A stretch of 64,000 nt of DNA. It comes from Gammaproteobacteria bacterium 42_54_T18. GTDB taxonomy: Bacteria > Pseudomonadota > Gammaproteobacteria > Pseudomonadales > Ketobacteraceae. Of this stretch, positions 19,968-29,603 are shown piece after piece. Each line of letters opens with the position of its first letter. The stretch's first letter is position 1. Under the pieces are notes generated by a model. It was not told the origin of the DNA. It saw only the letters and a program-made list of their open reading frames with translations, and ran no database searches. Location of the stretch: positions 1-64,000 of the forward strand of contig MAAL01000127.1 of the NCBI GenBank assembly GCA_002163245.1, in the 5' to 3' direction. A program made the translations under genes and the position numbers.

Positions 19968-20825
19968 ATGTCTACTCTAGAACTCGATTCTCCCTCATCC
20001 ACACTCAGCCTGTATTTTCGCGCAGCTACCGCTAAGAAAAGCGGCCACATTGCCGGGGATTCATTACCACCACTTGCAGTAACACTAAGTGGTGTACAGG
20101 CCAAGCCTAAAAGCCTTGCCCAATACCGCAACCTTTGTGGCTTCACCAAAGGGCCGTGCATGCCAGCGACCTACCCTCATATTCTCGCTTTTCCTCTACA
20201 TATGGAACTACTTGTCTCTAAGGAGTTTCCTCTACCATTGCTTGGTTTAGTCCATGTACGTAACGAATTCACTCAATACCGTTCAATAGGAAATCAAGAA
20301 ATCCTCGATATCGAGTGTTACTTGGAAGGACCGACTGATGTAGGAAAGGGTAAAGAATTCGATATCGTAACCAAAGTGAGCATTGCAGGTAACCTTGTTT
20401 GGGAAAGTGTTAGCACCAACCTCTACCGCTGCAAAACAACCATTGAGGAACAGAAAAAATCAACGACCAGCACATTTAGTGCTGACACCGTCTGTAATTG
20501 GACTGTTGCTGAGAATACAGGTCGGCGATATGCCAAAGTATCAGGTGACTCAAACCTCATTCACCTTTACGCTTTCACCGCTAAATTATTTGGTTTTAAA
20601 CGCGCCATTGCTCACGGCATGTGGTCCAAAGCCTGTGCTGTTGCCGAATTAGACCACCACCTTCCGAACGGCCCTTTCAAGGTCAGCGTTGCCTTCAAGC
20701 TACCTGTATTTATGCCTGCCCAAGTTCAGTTTCAATATCAACAAAATGATAATGGTATTGAATTCCATGTTAAAGATAATAACGGAGAGAAACCACACTT
20801 AGCCGGTACAGTAACTGCCCTATAA
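19968..20825 (+). CDS. MaoC-like (R)-specific enoyl-CoA hydratase
   Basis: 285 aa, double-hot-dog length. The C-terminal hot-dog carries the hydratase-2 motif YAKVSGDSNLIHLYAFTAKL, with catalytic D194 and H199, followed by IAHGMW. The N-terminal half (about 1-150) is a degenerate hot-dog. This architecture matches HtdX/HtdY-type 3-hydroxyacyl thioester dehydratases. It should interconvert enoyl-CoA and (R)-3-hydroxyacyl-CoA, a partner step to the HMwFabG reductase encoded 1.4 kb upstream. AAGG precedes the ATG by about 6 bp. Divergent from the AraC gene, which may regulate it. Confidence 0.88.
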   Translation: MSTLELDSPSSTLSLYFRAATAKKSGHIAGDSLPPLAVTLSGVQAKPKSLAQYRNLCGFTKGPCMPATYPHILAFPLHMELLVSKEFPLPLLGLVHVRNEFTQYRSIGNQEILDIECYLEGPTDVGKGKEFDIVTKVSIAGNLVWESVSTNLYRCKTTIEEQKKSTTSTFSADTVCNWTVAENTGRRYAKVSGDSNLIHLYAFTAKLFGFKRAIAHGMWSKACAVAELDHHLPNGPFKVSVAFKLPVFMPAQVQFQYQQNDNGIEFHVKDNNGEKPHLAGTVTAL

Positions 20826-20897
20826 AGGGCAGTTAACACCAACAACAGTGCGAGACCTCCTGATATTACTTTGAAAACACTTGCACTGTTGTACTTG

Positions 20898-20906
20898 TGT
20901 TATAGT
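20898..20906 (+). promoter_or_regulatory. Extended -10 promoter of murI
   Basis: TG-T-TATAGT at 20898-20906 is an extended -10 element. Transcription would start near 20912-20914, at or next to the murI ATG (20914). No Shine-Dalgarno lies between. Confidence 0.5.
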
Positions 20907-20913
20907 CACCCCC

Positions 20914-21732
20914 ATGACAAATAGCACACGCGCCCCCTCTAACATCCTCATTTTTGATTCGGGCATCGGGGGCTTATCCATCGCCGACGAGGTCACCCAG
21001 GCGCTCCCTCAACACCCCATTGTTTACATTGCAGACAATCGCCTATACCCCTATGGAAGACAATCCGATGACGCCCTTCTAGCAAGAGCCAAAACACTAT
21101 TCCCTGCACTGGAAAGGCATTACCAACCAGCTGTTATCATTATCGCCTGCAATTCTGCCAGTACTCTTATCCTTGATGAAGTAAGAGCTATCACGCGATC
21201 CCCCGTCATTGGCGTTGTTCCTGCTATCAAGCCTGCCGCAGACATTACCCAAACAGGACAAATAGGGCTATTAGCAACTAAGGGGACCATTAGCCGAAAA
21301 TACACGTTGGACCTTATTTCTGAATTTGCATCACTTCACGAAATTACAAAAATTGGTAGCGATGTACTTGTATCACAAGCCGAACGCAAGCTACATGGTT
21401 ATGCCATTGAAGAAATGCTCATCGAACAAGAGTTAGCTCCGATCATTGGCAATACGGCTATAGACACTGTAATACTTGGCTGCACTCACTTCCCATTGAT
21501 AAAGCAAGAAATCCAAAATGCACTTGGCAACAAAATACACCTTATCGATAGTGGAGAAGCTATCGCCCGACGCGCCGCCCATATACTATCAACCTCAAAC
21601 CAACAACTCCCTCTAAACTCCCCCTTACCCGCCCACACATTTATCTTTACTGCTGAAAACAATCAAGTCACCAAGCTCGCCCCGGCACTCCATACTAGAG
21701 GTTTTTTTACTATAGAGATCGGCAATCACTAA
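20914..21732 (+). CDS. murI: Glutamate racemase
   Basis: 272 aa from ATG 20914. Converts L- to D-glutamate for peptidoglycan. Seen: N-terminal FDSGIGGLSI with D15, the first catalytic cysteine C79 in ACNSAST, and the second C190 in GCTHFP, the standard pair of acid/base cysteines. DNRLYPYG is also typical. A reading starting 11 codons upstream at TTG would cover the putative -10 element, so the ATG is preferred. No ribosome site precedes it, and the -10 is seven bases away, suggesting a leaderless mRNA. It stands alone in its direction after the MaoC gene. Confidence 0.95.
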   Translation: MTNSTRAPSNILIFDSGIGGLSIADEVTQALPQHPIVYIADNRLYPYGRQSDDALLARAKTLFPALERHYQPAVIIIACNSASTLILDEVRAITRSPVIGVVPAIKPAADITQTGQIGLLATKGTISRKYTLDLISEFASLHEITKIGSDVLVSQAERKLHGYAIEEMLIEQELAPIIGNTAIDTVILGCTHFPLIKQEIQNALGNKIHLIDSGEAIARRAAHILSTSNQQLPLNSPLPAHTFIFTAENNQVTKLAPALHTRGFFTIEIGNH

Positions 21733-21877
21733 GCGCCCTCCTGCCAATCCCACCTGCCACCCAGTACATTCCTTTCGTAAGATTACTAAAACGTGACAAA
21801 TCTACTAAGCAGCTCTGTATCCCTTTGATATACTAAGCAAACAACCTTCGGAAACAGGCACCCTTCAGGAACCTTCA

Positions 21878-23407
21878 ATGGCTGACATACTGGCACTGGT
21901 AGTTGATGACTCTCGCATGGCGCGATATGTACTAAGCAAAATGCTAAAAGAACAAGAAATTAATGTCGATACCGTCGAGTCCGCTGAAGAGGCACTTGGT
22001 TATCTATGTAACAACCTACCTGACATGGTCTTTATGGACCACACAATGCCAGGGATGGATGGTTTTCAGGCCATTAGAGCCATTAAGAACGACCCTAAAA
22101 CCGCATCAATACCAATAATGATGTACACCTCGAAGGAAGGTGACGTGTACATGAATCAAGCCCGCGCGCTTGGTGCTGTCGACGTACTGCCCAAACAGCT
22201 CAAACCAGTTCAGTTGATTCAAGTACTTGAACGTCAGCAATTACTACCTCGCCAAATCATCAATAAAAAACAACGCTCTGGGCCTCCTAATACTGAGTCC
22301 AGCACAATCGAACAAGAAAACAGCAGCATTGATACACCCGAAATAGAAAACACCTCTGCTCAAAGCACTACAACCGCCCATACACAAGCCTCTAATGAAA
22401 CCCCACCTCTTGTTAGCGAGCCGCCTACCCCTATAGTTAACGCTAGCGATATAGGGCAAGACTTAGAGCAAGTCACAAAAGATGCTGAACGCTCTATTGA
22501 GAATCAGTCCTTTACCAATGAAGTGAAGCAACTGCTCGATGAGCACAGAGAAGAGTTAGCAGAACAGTCCAGCGAACATTCTCAGGTATTACTCAATTCC
22601 CTAGACAAAAAAATAGATACCGTTTCTGCATCGCTCTCAGCATTTATCAAAGAAACCCAGGAAAACGCAGGCTTTTTTACCAAGCTTTCAGACAATACAA
22701 AAATCTTCCTAATTATCATCAACGCAATCATTCTCATTGCTCTTGGCATTACCACATCCCAACAGACCACAGAAATAAAACAACTAAAAAGCACCAATCA
22801 GACACTCAAAGAATCCTTCACCGTTGAGAGTGCTAAATCGGAGTCTGAAAAATCCTCATTAGAAGGTGAATTAACCAACAACCTGTACAAAAACCAACTC
22901 CATCTAGATCAGTGGGTCGCTAATTTACAATGGGCACTGAATCGTAAGAATCAATTCTTATGGAATGAAAAACCGTTTAATAAAAACCTTGCAGGATTGT
23001 TAACATCAACGGCTGAGAAACTTAATACAGCGGGTTTCAAGGGCACTATAAACTTAACCAGTCACCTTGGGGAGTTTTGTTTAATTGCAAATGAAGTGGG
23101 TGATCCAGAATTGCCAGTTGAACATCAAACGTTGTCGGAATGCACTATTAACGGAATAACCGAACAACAAGCTGAAATTCTAGGGTTAGAAAAAACCATT
23201 CAGTTCAACAATTTCGTGGCCGTTTTTGAACGCCAATATGATGATAATCTACGCATCACCTTAACCAGCGCGGGACTAAGCACTCCGTCGGTACATTATC
23301 CAGATAAAAACCCCGAATATTCTGCGAAGAAGTGGAATGATATGGCCCAGCAAAACCAACGTGTCGTGATTGAATTTATGCCGTTGCAGCTAGAAGAACC
23401 CAACTAA
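21878..23407 (+). CDS. Membrane-tethered receiver-domain protein
   Basis: 509 aa. Residues 1-125 form a CheY-like receiver: acidic pair D10-D11, phospho-acceptor D54 in FMDHTMPGMDG, switch T/S in MMYTSKEG, and K in LPKQLKP. Then comes a low-complexity Ser/Thr/Glu/Gln linker (about 130-195), a coiled-coil-like region (about 200-270) and a single membrane helix (about 275-295, IFLIIINAIILIALGI). After it follows another coiled coil and a ~170-residue C-terminal domain I do not recognise, with two cysteines (in GEFCLIA and LSECTIN) that could form a disulfide if it is periplasmic. Topology predicts a cytoplasmic receiver and an external C-domain: an inside-out signalling arrangement. AGGAA lies upstream of the ATG. 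Confidence 0.85.
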   Translation: MADILALVVDDSRMARYVLSKMLKEQEINVDTVESAEEALGYLCNNLPDMVFMDHTMPGMDGFQAIRAIKNDPKTASIPIMMYTSKEGDVYMNQARALGAVDVLPKQLKPVQLIQVLERQQLLPRQIINKKQRSGPPNTESSTIEQENSSIDTPEIENTSAQSTTTAHTQASNETPPLVSEPPTPIVNASDIGQDLEQVTKDAERSIENQSFTNEVKQLLDEHREELAEQSSEHSQVLLNSLDKKIDTVSASLSAFIKETQENAGFFTKLSDNTKIFLIIINAIILIALGITTSQQTTEIKQLKSTNQTLKESFTVESAKSESEKSSLEGELTNNLYKNQLHLDQWVANLQWALNRKNQFLWNEKPFNKNLAGLLTSTAEKLNTAGFKGTINLTSHLGEFCLIANEVGDPELPVEHQTLSECTINGITEQQAEILGLEKTIQFNNFVAVFERQYDDNLRITLTSAGLSTPSVHYPDKNPEYSAKKWNDMAQQNQRVVIEFMPLQLEEPN

Positions 23408-23420
23408 ACATCACCCTTTT

Positions 23421-23454
23421 TACACGCGTATCTCTACACACATTTACACGCGTA
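23421..23454. repeat. Direct repeat TACACGCGTA
   Basis: Two exact 10-bp copies at 23421-23430 and 23445-23454, each with an ACGCGT palindrome. The second overlaps the end of the methyltransferase gene. Significance unknown. Confidence 0.6.
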
Positions 23455-24526
23455 GCACTAAAATCTTTAGCGGAGGGTTTCCATCAAAACTTGGGAAATC
23501 CTCATAAGGCTGAAGCACATCTTCCACTTTGATGTTTCGCCCAAGCTTTTCAGCACAGCGCATTAGCTGAGATATCCAAACATCTCTATCGACCTTTGCA
23601 ACGTTGTTACATACTATCATCTGCCCACCCAGCTTCGTCGCCATTAATGCTGGCTTAAATAAGCTTTGGTAATCTCTTACTAAATCAACCGTTCCAAACA
23701 CGCTTTTGGCCCAACGAGGAGGGTCCATAAAAACCACATCAAACTGCTTTTTAGGCAGTGATGGATACGCCGGCAACGATGCTTTTGCCATTCGGCCATT
23801 CTTTAAACGCTTTTGTCGAACCTTAATAGGAATACCAGCCAACTGCTTTAAGGCGGGAAAACAATCCGATGAGATAAAGCGCATTGCTTCCAAATCTAAG
23901 CCGTTTATTAACGCATTATGTTCACCTACCGCTAATGCAGACTCTGAAAAATCAATATTCCACACAGTTTTTGCACCGGCTTTTGCCGCGCAGGTTCCAA
24001 TACCGCAGGTATATGAAAACAAATTCAGCACTGATTTTCCTTTGGCATTATCTAGCATCCACTGCCGCCCAACCCGCATATCCAAAAATAACAAGGGGTC
24101 TTGGCCAAGTCGTTTCACATCTACTTGATAAGCAACACCCAACTCAGAGCCTTCTATTGAGTCAGATGTCTCGTAGGTATCGTTACTTTCACGCCGAGAA
24201 CTTTTCGCACTTCTATCGTGGTACACAACATTTTGTATGCTTGGTAACTTGGCACGATAAAATGCACTTATATCCAGTAATTGTGATGGCAATATTGAGT
24301 GATGAAAACTTTGAACCAATAATTGAGGGCCATAACAGTCAATTGAGAGCCCCTGGATACCTTCAACTGTCCCATGAAAAACGCGATAGCAATCACCACC
24401 ATCCTGCTTAACTTGCTGAAATAACGATTGTCGGTTATTCCATGCTTTTTCCAACAGCTCTTTTAACGGTTCGCCTTCTAACAACTCGCTTATTACATGC
24501 TCGCTCAAAATCACACCTCTATCCAT
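23444..24526 (-). CDS. Class I SAM-dependent methyltransferase (RlmI/RlmK-like)
   Basis: About 360 aa. The C-terminal Rossmann methyltransferase has motif I VLNLFSYTCGIGTCAAKAGA, the acidic-loop NIDFSESAL, and motif IV FMDPPRWAK, the set seen in the 23S rRNA m5C/m2G methyltransferase group (RlmI, RlmK). The N-terminal part shows EGIQGLSIDCYGPQLLVQ, the RlmI-type linker domain, but the usual PUA domain is reduced. The exact target is not deducible. Start uncertain: ATG at 24526 has no ribosome site, whereas AGAGGTG lies just inside the gene and could serve a TTG at 24508. It converges with the receiver-protein gene. Confidence 0.82.
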   Translation of the reverse strand: MDRGVILSEHVISELLEGEPLKELLEKAWNNRQSLFQQVKQDGGDCYRVFHGTVEGIQGLSIDCYGPQLLVQSFHHSILPSQLLDISAFYRAKLPSIQNVVYHDRSAKSSRRESNDTYETSDSIEGSELGVAYQVDVKRLGQDPLLFLDMRVGRQWMLDNAKGKSVLNLFSYTCGIGTCAAKAGAKTVWNIDFSESALAVGEHNALINGLDLEAMRFISSDCFPALKQLAGIPIKVRQKRLKNGRMAKASLPAYPSLPKKQFDVVFMDPPRWAKSVFGTVDLVRDYQSLFKPALMATKLGGQMIVCNNVAKVDRDVWISQLMRCAEKLGRNIKVEDVLQPYEDFPSFDGNPPLKILVLRV

Positions 24527-24539
24527 TAACACACAAAAA

Positions 24540-24577
24540 AGCCACCCGATATCATCTAATATGAATTCTGGGTGGCT
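24540..24577 (-). terminator. Terminator of the CheY-like gene
   Basis: AGCCACCC (24540-24547) pairs with GGGTGGCT (24570-24577); on the minus strand the stem is followed by a run of six T. It lies just downstream of the CheY-like gene and directly before the methyltransferase start. Confidence 0.8.
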
Positions 24578-24621
24578 CTGTTTTGGATTTTACCGAATAT
24601 AGGCTTTAAAAGCGAAGTTGA

Positions 24622-24984
24622 TTAACCAAGCAATTTCTTAACCACAGGTAGCAACACATCACTACTCACTGGTTTAACAATCCACCCAGTAGCTCCCGCG
24701 GCCTTTCCTTCAGCCTTTTTTTTGACTGCCCCTTCAGTACTAACAATAAGGATCGGTTTACCTTGATATGCCTGCAAAGACCGTAGTTTCTCCGTCAATT
24801 GAATTCCATCCATCTGAGGCATGTATAAATCAGTAATAACCATATCAAACGTAGTAGCTGTCGCTATATTGTATGCATCCTTACCATCCACGGCTAATGC
24901 CAACTCAAAGTTTTGGCCCGCCAAAATGCTTTTAAACATGTTTCGCATCACCAGCTGATCATCTGCAATCAATATTCGCTTCAT
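24622..24984 (-). CDS. CheY-like single-domain response regulator
   Basis: 120 aa, a receiver domain only. Acidic pair D8-D9, phospho-acceptor D52 in ITDLYMPQMDG, switch threonine in IVSTEG, and lysine in WIVKPVSS are all present, so it should be phosphorylatable. Stand-alone receivers act on flagellar motors or as phospho-relay intermediates. No kinase is adjacent; hybrid kinases elsewhere in the window and the chemoreceptor at the right edge are possible partners (inference). AGGGTG precedes the ATG. It is transcribed alone, with a terminator after it and one between it and the OmpA gene. Confidence 0.93.
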   Translation of the reverse strand: MKRILIADDQLVMRNMFKSILAGQNFELALAVDGKDAYNIATATTFDMVITDLYMPQMDGIQLTEKLRSLQAYQGKPILIVSTEGAVKKKAEGKAAGATGWIVKPVSSDVLLPVVKKLLG

Positions 24985-25030
24985 TTATACACCCTAAATC
25001 AGTTCATGCTTTAAGGTTAGTTCAATTAAC

Positions 25031-25073
25031 AATATAAAGCCTTCCTATCCTTACAATAGGAGGGCTTTATATT
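25031..25073 (-). terminator. Terminator downstream of the OmpA-family gene
   Basis: AATATAAAGCC and TCCTAT in the left arm pair with ATAGGA and GGCTTTATATT in the right arm, with small internal mismatches. Placed between the OmpA-family gene and the CheY-like gene. The U-tract is weak. Confidence 0.7.
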
Positions 25074-25128
25074 GACCTAAAAGAAAATGCTAATTCATAC
25101 AAATCAGCTATAAACGATAGCTATAATA

Positions 25129-26283
25129 TTATTCAATGACTTCTTTTTGCATAACAGCAATAACCCGGCGATTCTTCTGTCGCCCACCAACAGTATCATT
25201 AGAAGCGACCGGTTTCTCCTCACCATAACCAATGGCGTTGATTCGTTTCGCATCAATAGCGAATTGGTTCACAATCGCTGCTTTAACGGATGTCGCACGG
25301 CGCTGTGAAAGCCATTTATTATAACTTGCCTTTCCTCTACTATCTGAGTGGCCTTCAATATCCACAACCAAATCTGCATGCTTATTCAAGAAATCCGACA
25401 CCTTTTTCAGCTCAGACATATATTCAGCACGCACATCGGATGAATTGGTTGGAAACTTGATATCAAGCTCGATTGTTTCCACAGTAACTGTTTTAATTTT
25501 ACATCCTGTACCAGTCACCTTCACACCTTTGGCAGTATTTGGACACTGATCTTTGGCATCAATAACACCGTCACCATCGCTATCCACAGCCACAATTGCA
25601 GACTTAATCGCTTCAGCCGTTTTTACAACCGGTTGTATAACCGGCTCTATTGACGCTGTATCAATTTTTTCAGCAGGCTTCAAGGCGACCTCTTTAACAA
25701 TGTCCTTATCTACAGGAGCGGGCTGACGGACAGGGGTTGGTGCACTTGCATGACGTTTAGCGCCAATTGCATTCCCGTCACCAAATGTCCAGCTCATACC
25801 AACCGTTAACGCTGCATCAGTATCATTGTCTTCATCGCCGTAAATCCCCCGTAAATCCACACGGAGCGATAACGTTTCATTTGCAATAAAGCGTATACCG
25901 CCACCCAAATTCACCTGATTCTCGGTAAACGAACCAGTATCATAGGAAAATTTCCCGGTGCCAGCACCCATAGCCGCATAAGGTAACCAGCGGCCTTCAG
26001 ATAAGAAGTAATACAAACCATCAAGACGTATCTCACGAACATCCACATGTCCATCGCCGCTATCGAGGTCTGGGCTTGTTTGTAAAAATGAAATTTCCGC
26101 TGCAACATTTTCAGTAAAGCCGTATTCCAACCCAATCGAACCGATAGTACCATTATCCAAATTACGATCATCATCAAACACCATTACACCAGTGCCCAGG
26201 TTTAATGTTGTCTCACCCTCACCTGCAAATGTTACACTACTCGACGCAAGTAACATTGAACATGCCAATAGTCTTAATTTCAT
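25129..26283 (-). CDS. OmpA/OprF-family outer-membrane protein
   Basis: 384 aa. Signal peptide 1-20 (ending VTFA|GEGE); an eight-strand OmpA-type beta-barrel to about residue 175; a Pro/Ala-rich linker; calcium-type Asp repeat DSDGDGVIDAKDQCPN starting at residue 234, with a further cysteine at GTGCKI; and a C-terminal OmpA peptidoglycan-binding domain (about 270-380) with DIEGHSDSRGKASYNKWLSQRRA and GYGEEKPVASN. It should anchor the outer membrane to the cell wall and may form a small pore, as OprF does. Ribosome site GGGAAGG before the ATG. Monocistronic. Confidence 0.95.
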   Translation of the reverse strand: MKLRLLACSMLLASSSVTFAGEGETTLNLGTGVMVFDDDRNLDNGTIGSIGLEYGFTENVAAEISFLQTSPDLDSGDGHVDVREIRLDGLYYFLSEGRWLPYAAMGAGTGKFSYDTGSFTENQVNLGGGIRFIANETLSLRVDLRGIYGDEDNDTDAALTVGMSWTFGDGNAIGAKRHASAPTPVRQPAPVDKDIVKEVALKPAEKIDTASIEPVIQPVVKTAEAIKSAIVAVDSDGDGVIDAKDQCPNTAKGVKVTGTGCKIKTVTVETIELDIKFPTNSSDVRAEYMSELKKVSDFLNKHADLVVDIEGHSDSRGKASYNKWLSQRRATSVKAAIVNQFAIDAKRINAIGYGEEKPVASNDTVGGRQKNRRVIAVMQKEVIE

Positions 26284-26409
26284 AAACCTTCCCCGTACGT
26301 ATTATTATGATTCCGTATAGTTATCTATTTCATCGGAATTGCCATCGTAATTTCCACAATACTTATACCGCTTAGTAAAACGGAGATCAAATGACAGAGA
26401 TATCATTTA

Positions 26410-27366
26410 TCAAAATTTAACAATTCTTGGCCGCTGTTTCGCAACCCGCCCTAAGTGCTCATTAATAAATGTCGACATCATTTTTACCGCTTTTTTTCCT
26501 TCTGGCAAATAAGTGGCCAGAATGGGGAATACATGAGGCATTTTTTCCCATTCTTTATACTCTACATACACACCTGCCTCTTTCGCTTTTTCGACAACAC
26601 GCCGAGCATCATCTAACAACACCTCTGTAGTGCCAACATAAACTAACATAGGTGGAAAACCACGATAATCTCCATGAATAGGAGATAAACACGGATCTTT
26701 AGGGTCATTATCTCCGACATAATGCTTCGATAAAAACCTCAGCAAATTACTCGGAATCACGGGGTCATTATAACGATTGGATTCCATAGATTGACCGCTA
26801 CAGGACAAATCAGCCCAGGGAGATAATAAAACTGCACATGACGGCATGGGCAAATTTTGCTCTTTAATTTTTTGCAGCGCAACAAGGGTTAAATTTCCCC
26901 CTGCGGAATCCCCGCCTATCACAATATTTTCCGCTTTATAGCCTTGCTTTAGTAACCATTGGTAGGCTGTCATTGCATCTTCTAACGGTGCGGGATAAGG
27001 GAATTCTGGAAGCTGTCTATAATCTAACGCCAATACTTTTAATGAACTTAATGCAGAGAAGCGCCATATCAGCGGACGGTGAGAATGAGCTGATCCAAAA
27101 AAATACCCTCCACCATGCAAATACAACATCACCCGTCCATGATTAATATGACTACTAATATCAACCCATTCACCACGAACACCATCAATATCAACACACT
27201 CTGGGTCAACAATAGAGGGCACAGGTAAACTTAGCGCCGAGGCGATATCAAAACCACCTTTAGCAACATACATAATGGCTTCCGTTAATCGCGTTCGACT
27301 TACCACAGGTTTAACGATTAGCCGTAACCCCGCATTAACTACTTTTGCCTGAAAACTGATTGCCAT
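26410..27366 (-). CDS. HSL-family alpha/beta hydrolase (esterase/lipase)
   Basis: 318 aa from ATG 27366, chosen because a strong GGGGAGG lies 8-9 bp before it; a longer TTG-initiated form would add a hydrophobic N-terminal segment of 36 residues and cannot be excluded. Oxyanion motif LHGGGYFFGS, nucleophile S154 in GGDSAGGNL, and the late acid/His region (TEVLLDD... and MPHVFPI) identify the hormone-sensitive-lipase group, which hydrolyses short to medium acyl esters. It follows the hybrid kinase gene by about 110 bp in the same direction; a functional link is not evident. Confidence 0.88.
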   Translation of the reverse strand: MAISFQAKVVNAGLRLIVKPVVSRTRLTEAIMYVAKGGFDIASALSLPVPSIVDPECVDIDGVRGEWVDISSHINHGRVMLYLHGGGYFFGSAHSHRPLIWRFSALSSLKVLALDYRQLPEFPYPAPLEDAMTAYQWLLKQGYKAENIVIGGDSAGGNLTLVALQKIKEQNLPMPSCAVLLSPWADLSCSGQSMESNRYNDPVIPSNLLRFLSKHYVGDNDPKDPCLSPIHGDYRGFPPMLVYVGTTEVLLDDARRVVEKAKEAGVYVEYKEWEKMPHVFPILATYLPEGKKAVKMMSTFINEHLGRVAKQRPRIVKF

Positions 27367-27477
27367 ACCCCTACCTCCCCTCAACAACAAAAAGCCGACG
27401 ACAACAGAACCAAGAGGTATACATATACTGCGATTTTGGCGACACATTAAAGCAATCCCTGCCAATAAAATCAAAAA

Positions 27478-29409
27478 CTAGGCACCGATTTCTGCAAGTA
27501 ATTTTTTGAGTTCCTCGCTAAACAATAACAACTCATCATCAAAGCTTTTCACCAAAGACTGGTCTTGCACAATCGCTTTAAGCTCAGTCTCCAACGTTCC
27601 ACTAATACCCGCCAACTTATCAGCAGCAATATTCGCAGAAATGCCTTTTACTGTATGGGCAAAACGCTGTGCATCAACCCACTCTTTGTTCGCAATAAAC
27701 TCGCTTAAATGTAGATCAGCGGAGCTGTACTTATCTGCAAACATCGTTAACATTTTGTTTAAAAGTGTAATTTTCCCACCCATCATAGCCAGCGCTTTAT
27801 TGTGATCTATTGTGGTATAAACAGGTGATTTTTTCCTTGGGGTTTCTTTTTTATGAGCTGCTTGAGCTGTTTCAATTTGCGCTTTTTCAGCGCTAGCGAT
27901 TTTAGTTTTACTTGCTTTAGGATTAGCTTTAGGATTTTTCCCTGGGCTTAATTCTGATTTAATATTTGCTTGATCTTTATCTTGCGTAACATCTTTGGCT
28001 ACCTGGGCGCTGTCATCTTGAGAAGCGCTATTTAACGAACTAATCGTACTTTCAAGCGTACTTTCAGGCTCCCCCTCACTCACCATTTCTTTCATTAGCC
28101 AACGCTGCATCGTCTCGATCAACAAACGATGATCAATGGGCTTACTAAGGAAATCATTCATGCCGACAGACATGCAGTTTTCACGGTCCTCTGGAGACGC
28201 ATTAGCCGTCATCGCAACAATCGTTAGCTGGTCTCTAGAAAACTCTTCACGAATACGTTTGGTTGACTGTAACCCATCCATTAATGGCATTTGTATATCC
28301 ATAAACACCAAATCGTATTTTTTTAATTTTACCTTTTCAACCGCTTCGAGCCCGTTAAATGCCACATCAGGAACAACATCTACATCCTTAAACATTTCTT
28401 TCACAAGTTCTTGGTTAATTTCATTATCTTCAACCAACAAAATGCGTGATTCAGAAAACGAAACATCATCTAAAGAATGTAACGCCGCCTCACCTGCCGC
28501 AGTCTCCTCTTCATCCAACACTTTAAGATCAACAGTAAAAAAGAACGAACTCCCCATTCCCACACGACTCATCAACCAAATACCACCACCCATCAATTCT
28601 GAAAGGCTTTTACAAATACTTAATCCTAATCCAGTCCCACCAAATTTTCGCGTAGTAGAACTATCAGCTTGAGTAAACGAGCTAAATAATTTTTTCTGTG
28701 CCTCATCAGGAATACCGATTCCGGTATCAGAACAACACACCTCAATAACTGCACGCCCATCAAAACTTTTTTGCACCTTAGCTGTCACTTTAATCGTGCC
28801 AGATTCCGTAAACTTTAATGCATTACTTATCAGGTTGGTAACAATTTGCCCTATACGGAGCGGATCTCCTTCCACTGACATAGGGATATCGCGATCTATA
28901 TCAAACAGTAGATCCACACCTTTGCTTTCAACTTGCTGAGAGAACAAATGTTGCATCTGATCCATTAGCTCAAAGAAGTTAAAATGAATCAGTTCAACTT
29001 GAAGTTTACCGGCCTCAATCTTGGAGTAATCTAAAATATCATTAATAATTTGAAGTAGCGCTTTGCCTGATGTATCAATGCGTTGTACAAAACGATGCTG
29101 TCTCTCGTCCAATGTCTCATTAAGCAGCAGCTCAGCAAATCCAATAATCGCATTCATCGGTGTACGAATTTCATGGCTCATTGTGGCTAAAAATTCACTC
29201 TTAGCCTGACTTGCGCTTAGCGCTGCATCACGAGCCTCGGATGCTTCTCGTGTCCGCTCTTCCACTTTTTGCTCTAAAGCGCTGTTAATCGTTGTTAATT
29301 CAGCCAACGTTTCATCAACACGTTTCTCCGCAGCCTTGCGGGATTTAATCTCCTGCTCAAGGCAACGCCTTAGTGTCTGTATCTCGCTTTCTTTATCAAT
29401 ATCACTCAT
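27478..29409 (-). CDS. Cytosolic hybrid histidine kinase with REC and HPt
   Basis: 643 aa from ATG 29409, preferred to an upstream TTG. Order: N-terminal coiled coil (about 1-65); HisKA with H79 in [13 protein letters not shown]; HATPase with [12 protein letters not shown] and [10 protein letters not shown]; receiver domain with D371 in [11 protein letters not shown]; Lys/Ala/Gln-rich linker; C-terminal HPt domain with H585 in [13 protein letters not shown]. There is no membrane helix or input domain beyond the coiled coil, so it presumably senses through a partner. The full His-Asp-His relay in one chain is of the BarA/ArcB class. The output regulator is not encoded next to it. Confidence 0.93.
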   Translation of the reverse strand: MSDIDKESEIQTLRRCLEQEIKSRKAAEKRVDETLAELTTINSALEQKVEERTREASEARDAALSASQAKSEFLATMSHEIRTPMNAIIGFAELLLNETLDERQHRFVQRIDTSGKALLQIINDILDYSKIEAGKLQVELIHFNFFELMDQMQHLFSQQVESKGVDLLFDIDRDIPMSVEGDPLRIGQIVTNLISNALKFTESGTIKVTAKVQKSFDGRAVIEVCCSDTGIGIPDEAQKKLFSSFTQADSSTTRKFGGTGLGLSICKSLSELMGGGIWLMSRVGMGSSFFFTVDLKVLDEEETAAGEAALHSLDDVSFSESRILLVEDNEINQELVKEMFKDVDVVPDVAFNGLEAVEKVKLKKYDLVFMDIQMPLMDGLQSTKRIREEFSRDQLTIVAMTANASPEDRENCMSVGMNDFLSKPIDHRLLIETMQRWLMKEMVSEGEPESTLESTISSLNSASQDDSAQVAKDVTQDKDQANIKSELSPGKNPKANPKASKTKIASAEKAQIETAQAAHKKETPRKKSPVYTTIDHNKALAMMGGKITLLNKMLTMFADKYSSADLHLSEFIANKEWVDAQRFAHTVKGISANIAADKLAGISGTLETELKAIVQDQSLVKSFDDELLLFSEELKKLLAEIGA

Positions 29410-29603
29410 GAATAACGAAATCCCAAAATCGCCAGAAATACCGTAAAAACAACAACTAACCATTCGATCAACAAACAAACATCTTTAATAAATAAAAGTA
29501 TAGACGGTTTGCACTAAAACACCGAACGTCCTACATTAAGCTTTCGAAATCGGCGTTGCGCAAGCTTATTAACGCTAACAAACTGATTCAAAAGGAGCTA
29601 TCG

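Noticed and set aside
23884..24411. 175-aa plus-strand ORF opposite the methyltransferase
   Set aside because: The minus strand carries the SAM-binding motif over the same bases; the plus reading matches nothing.
28136..28672. 178-aa plus-strand ORF opposite the hybrid kinase
   Set aside because: It is antisense to conserved HATPase and receiver motifs; composition (Ser/Asn/Thr) is that of a shadow.
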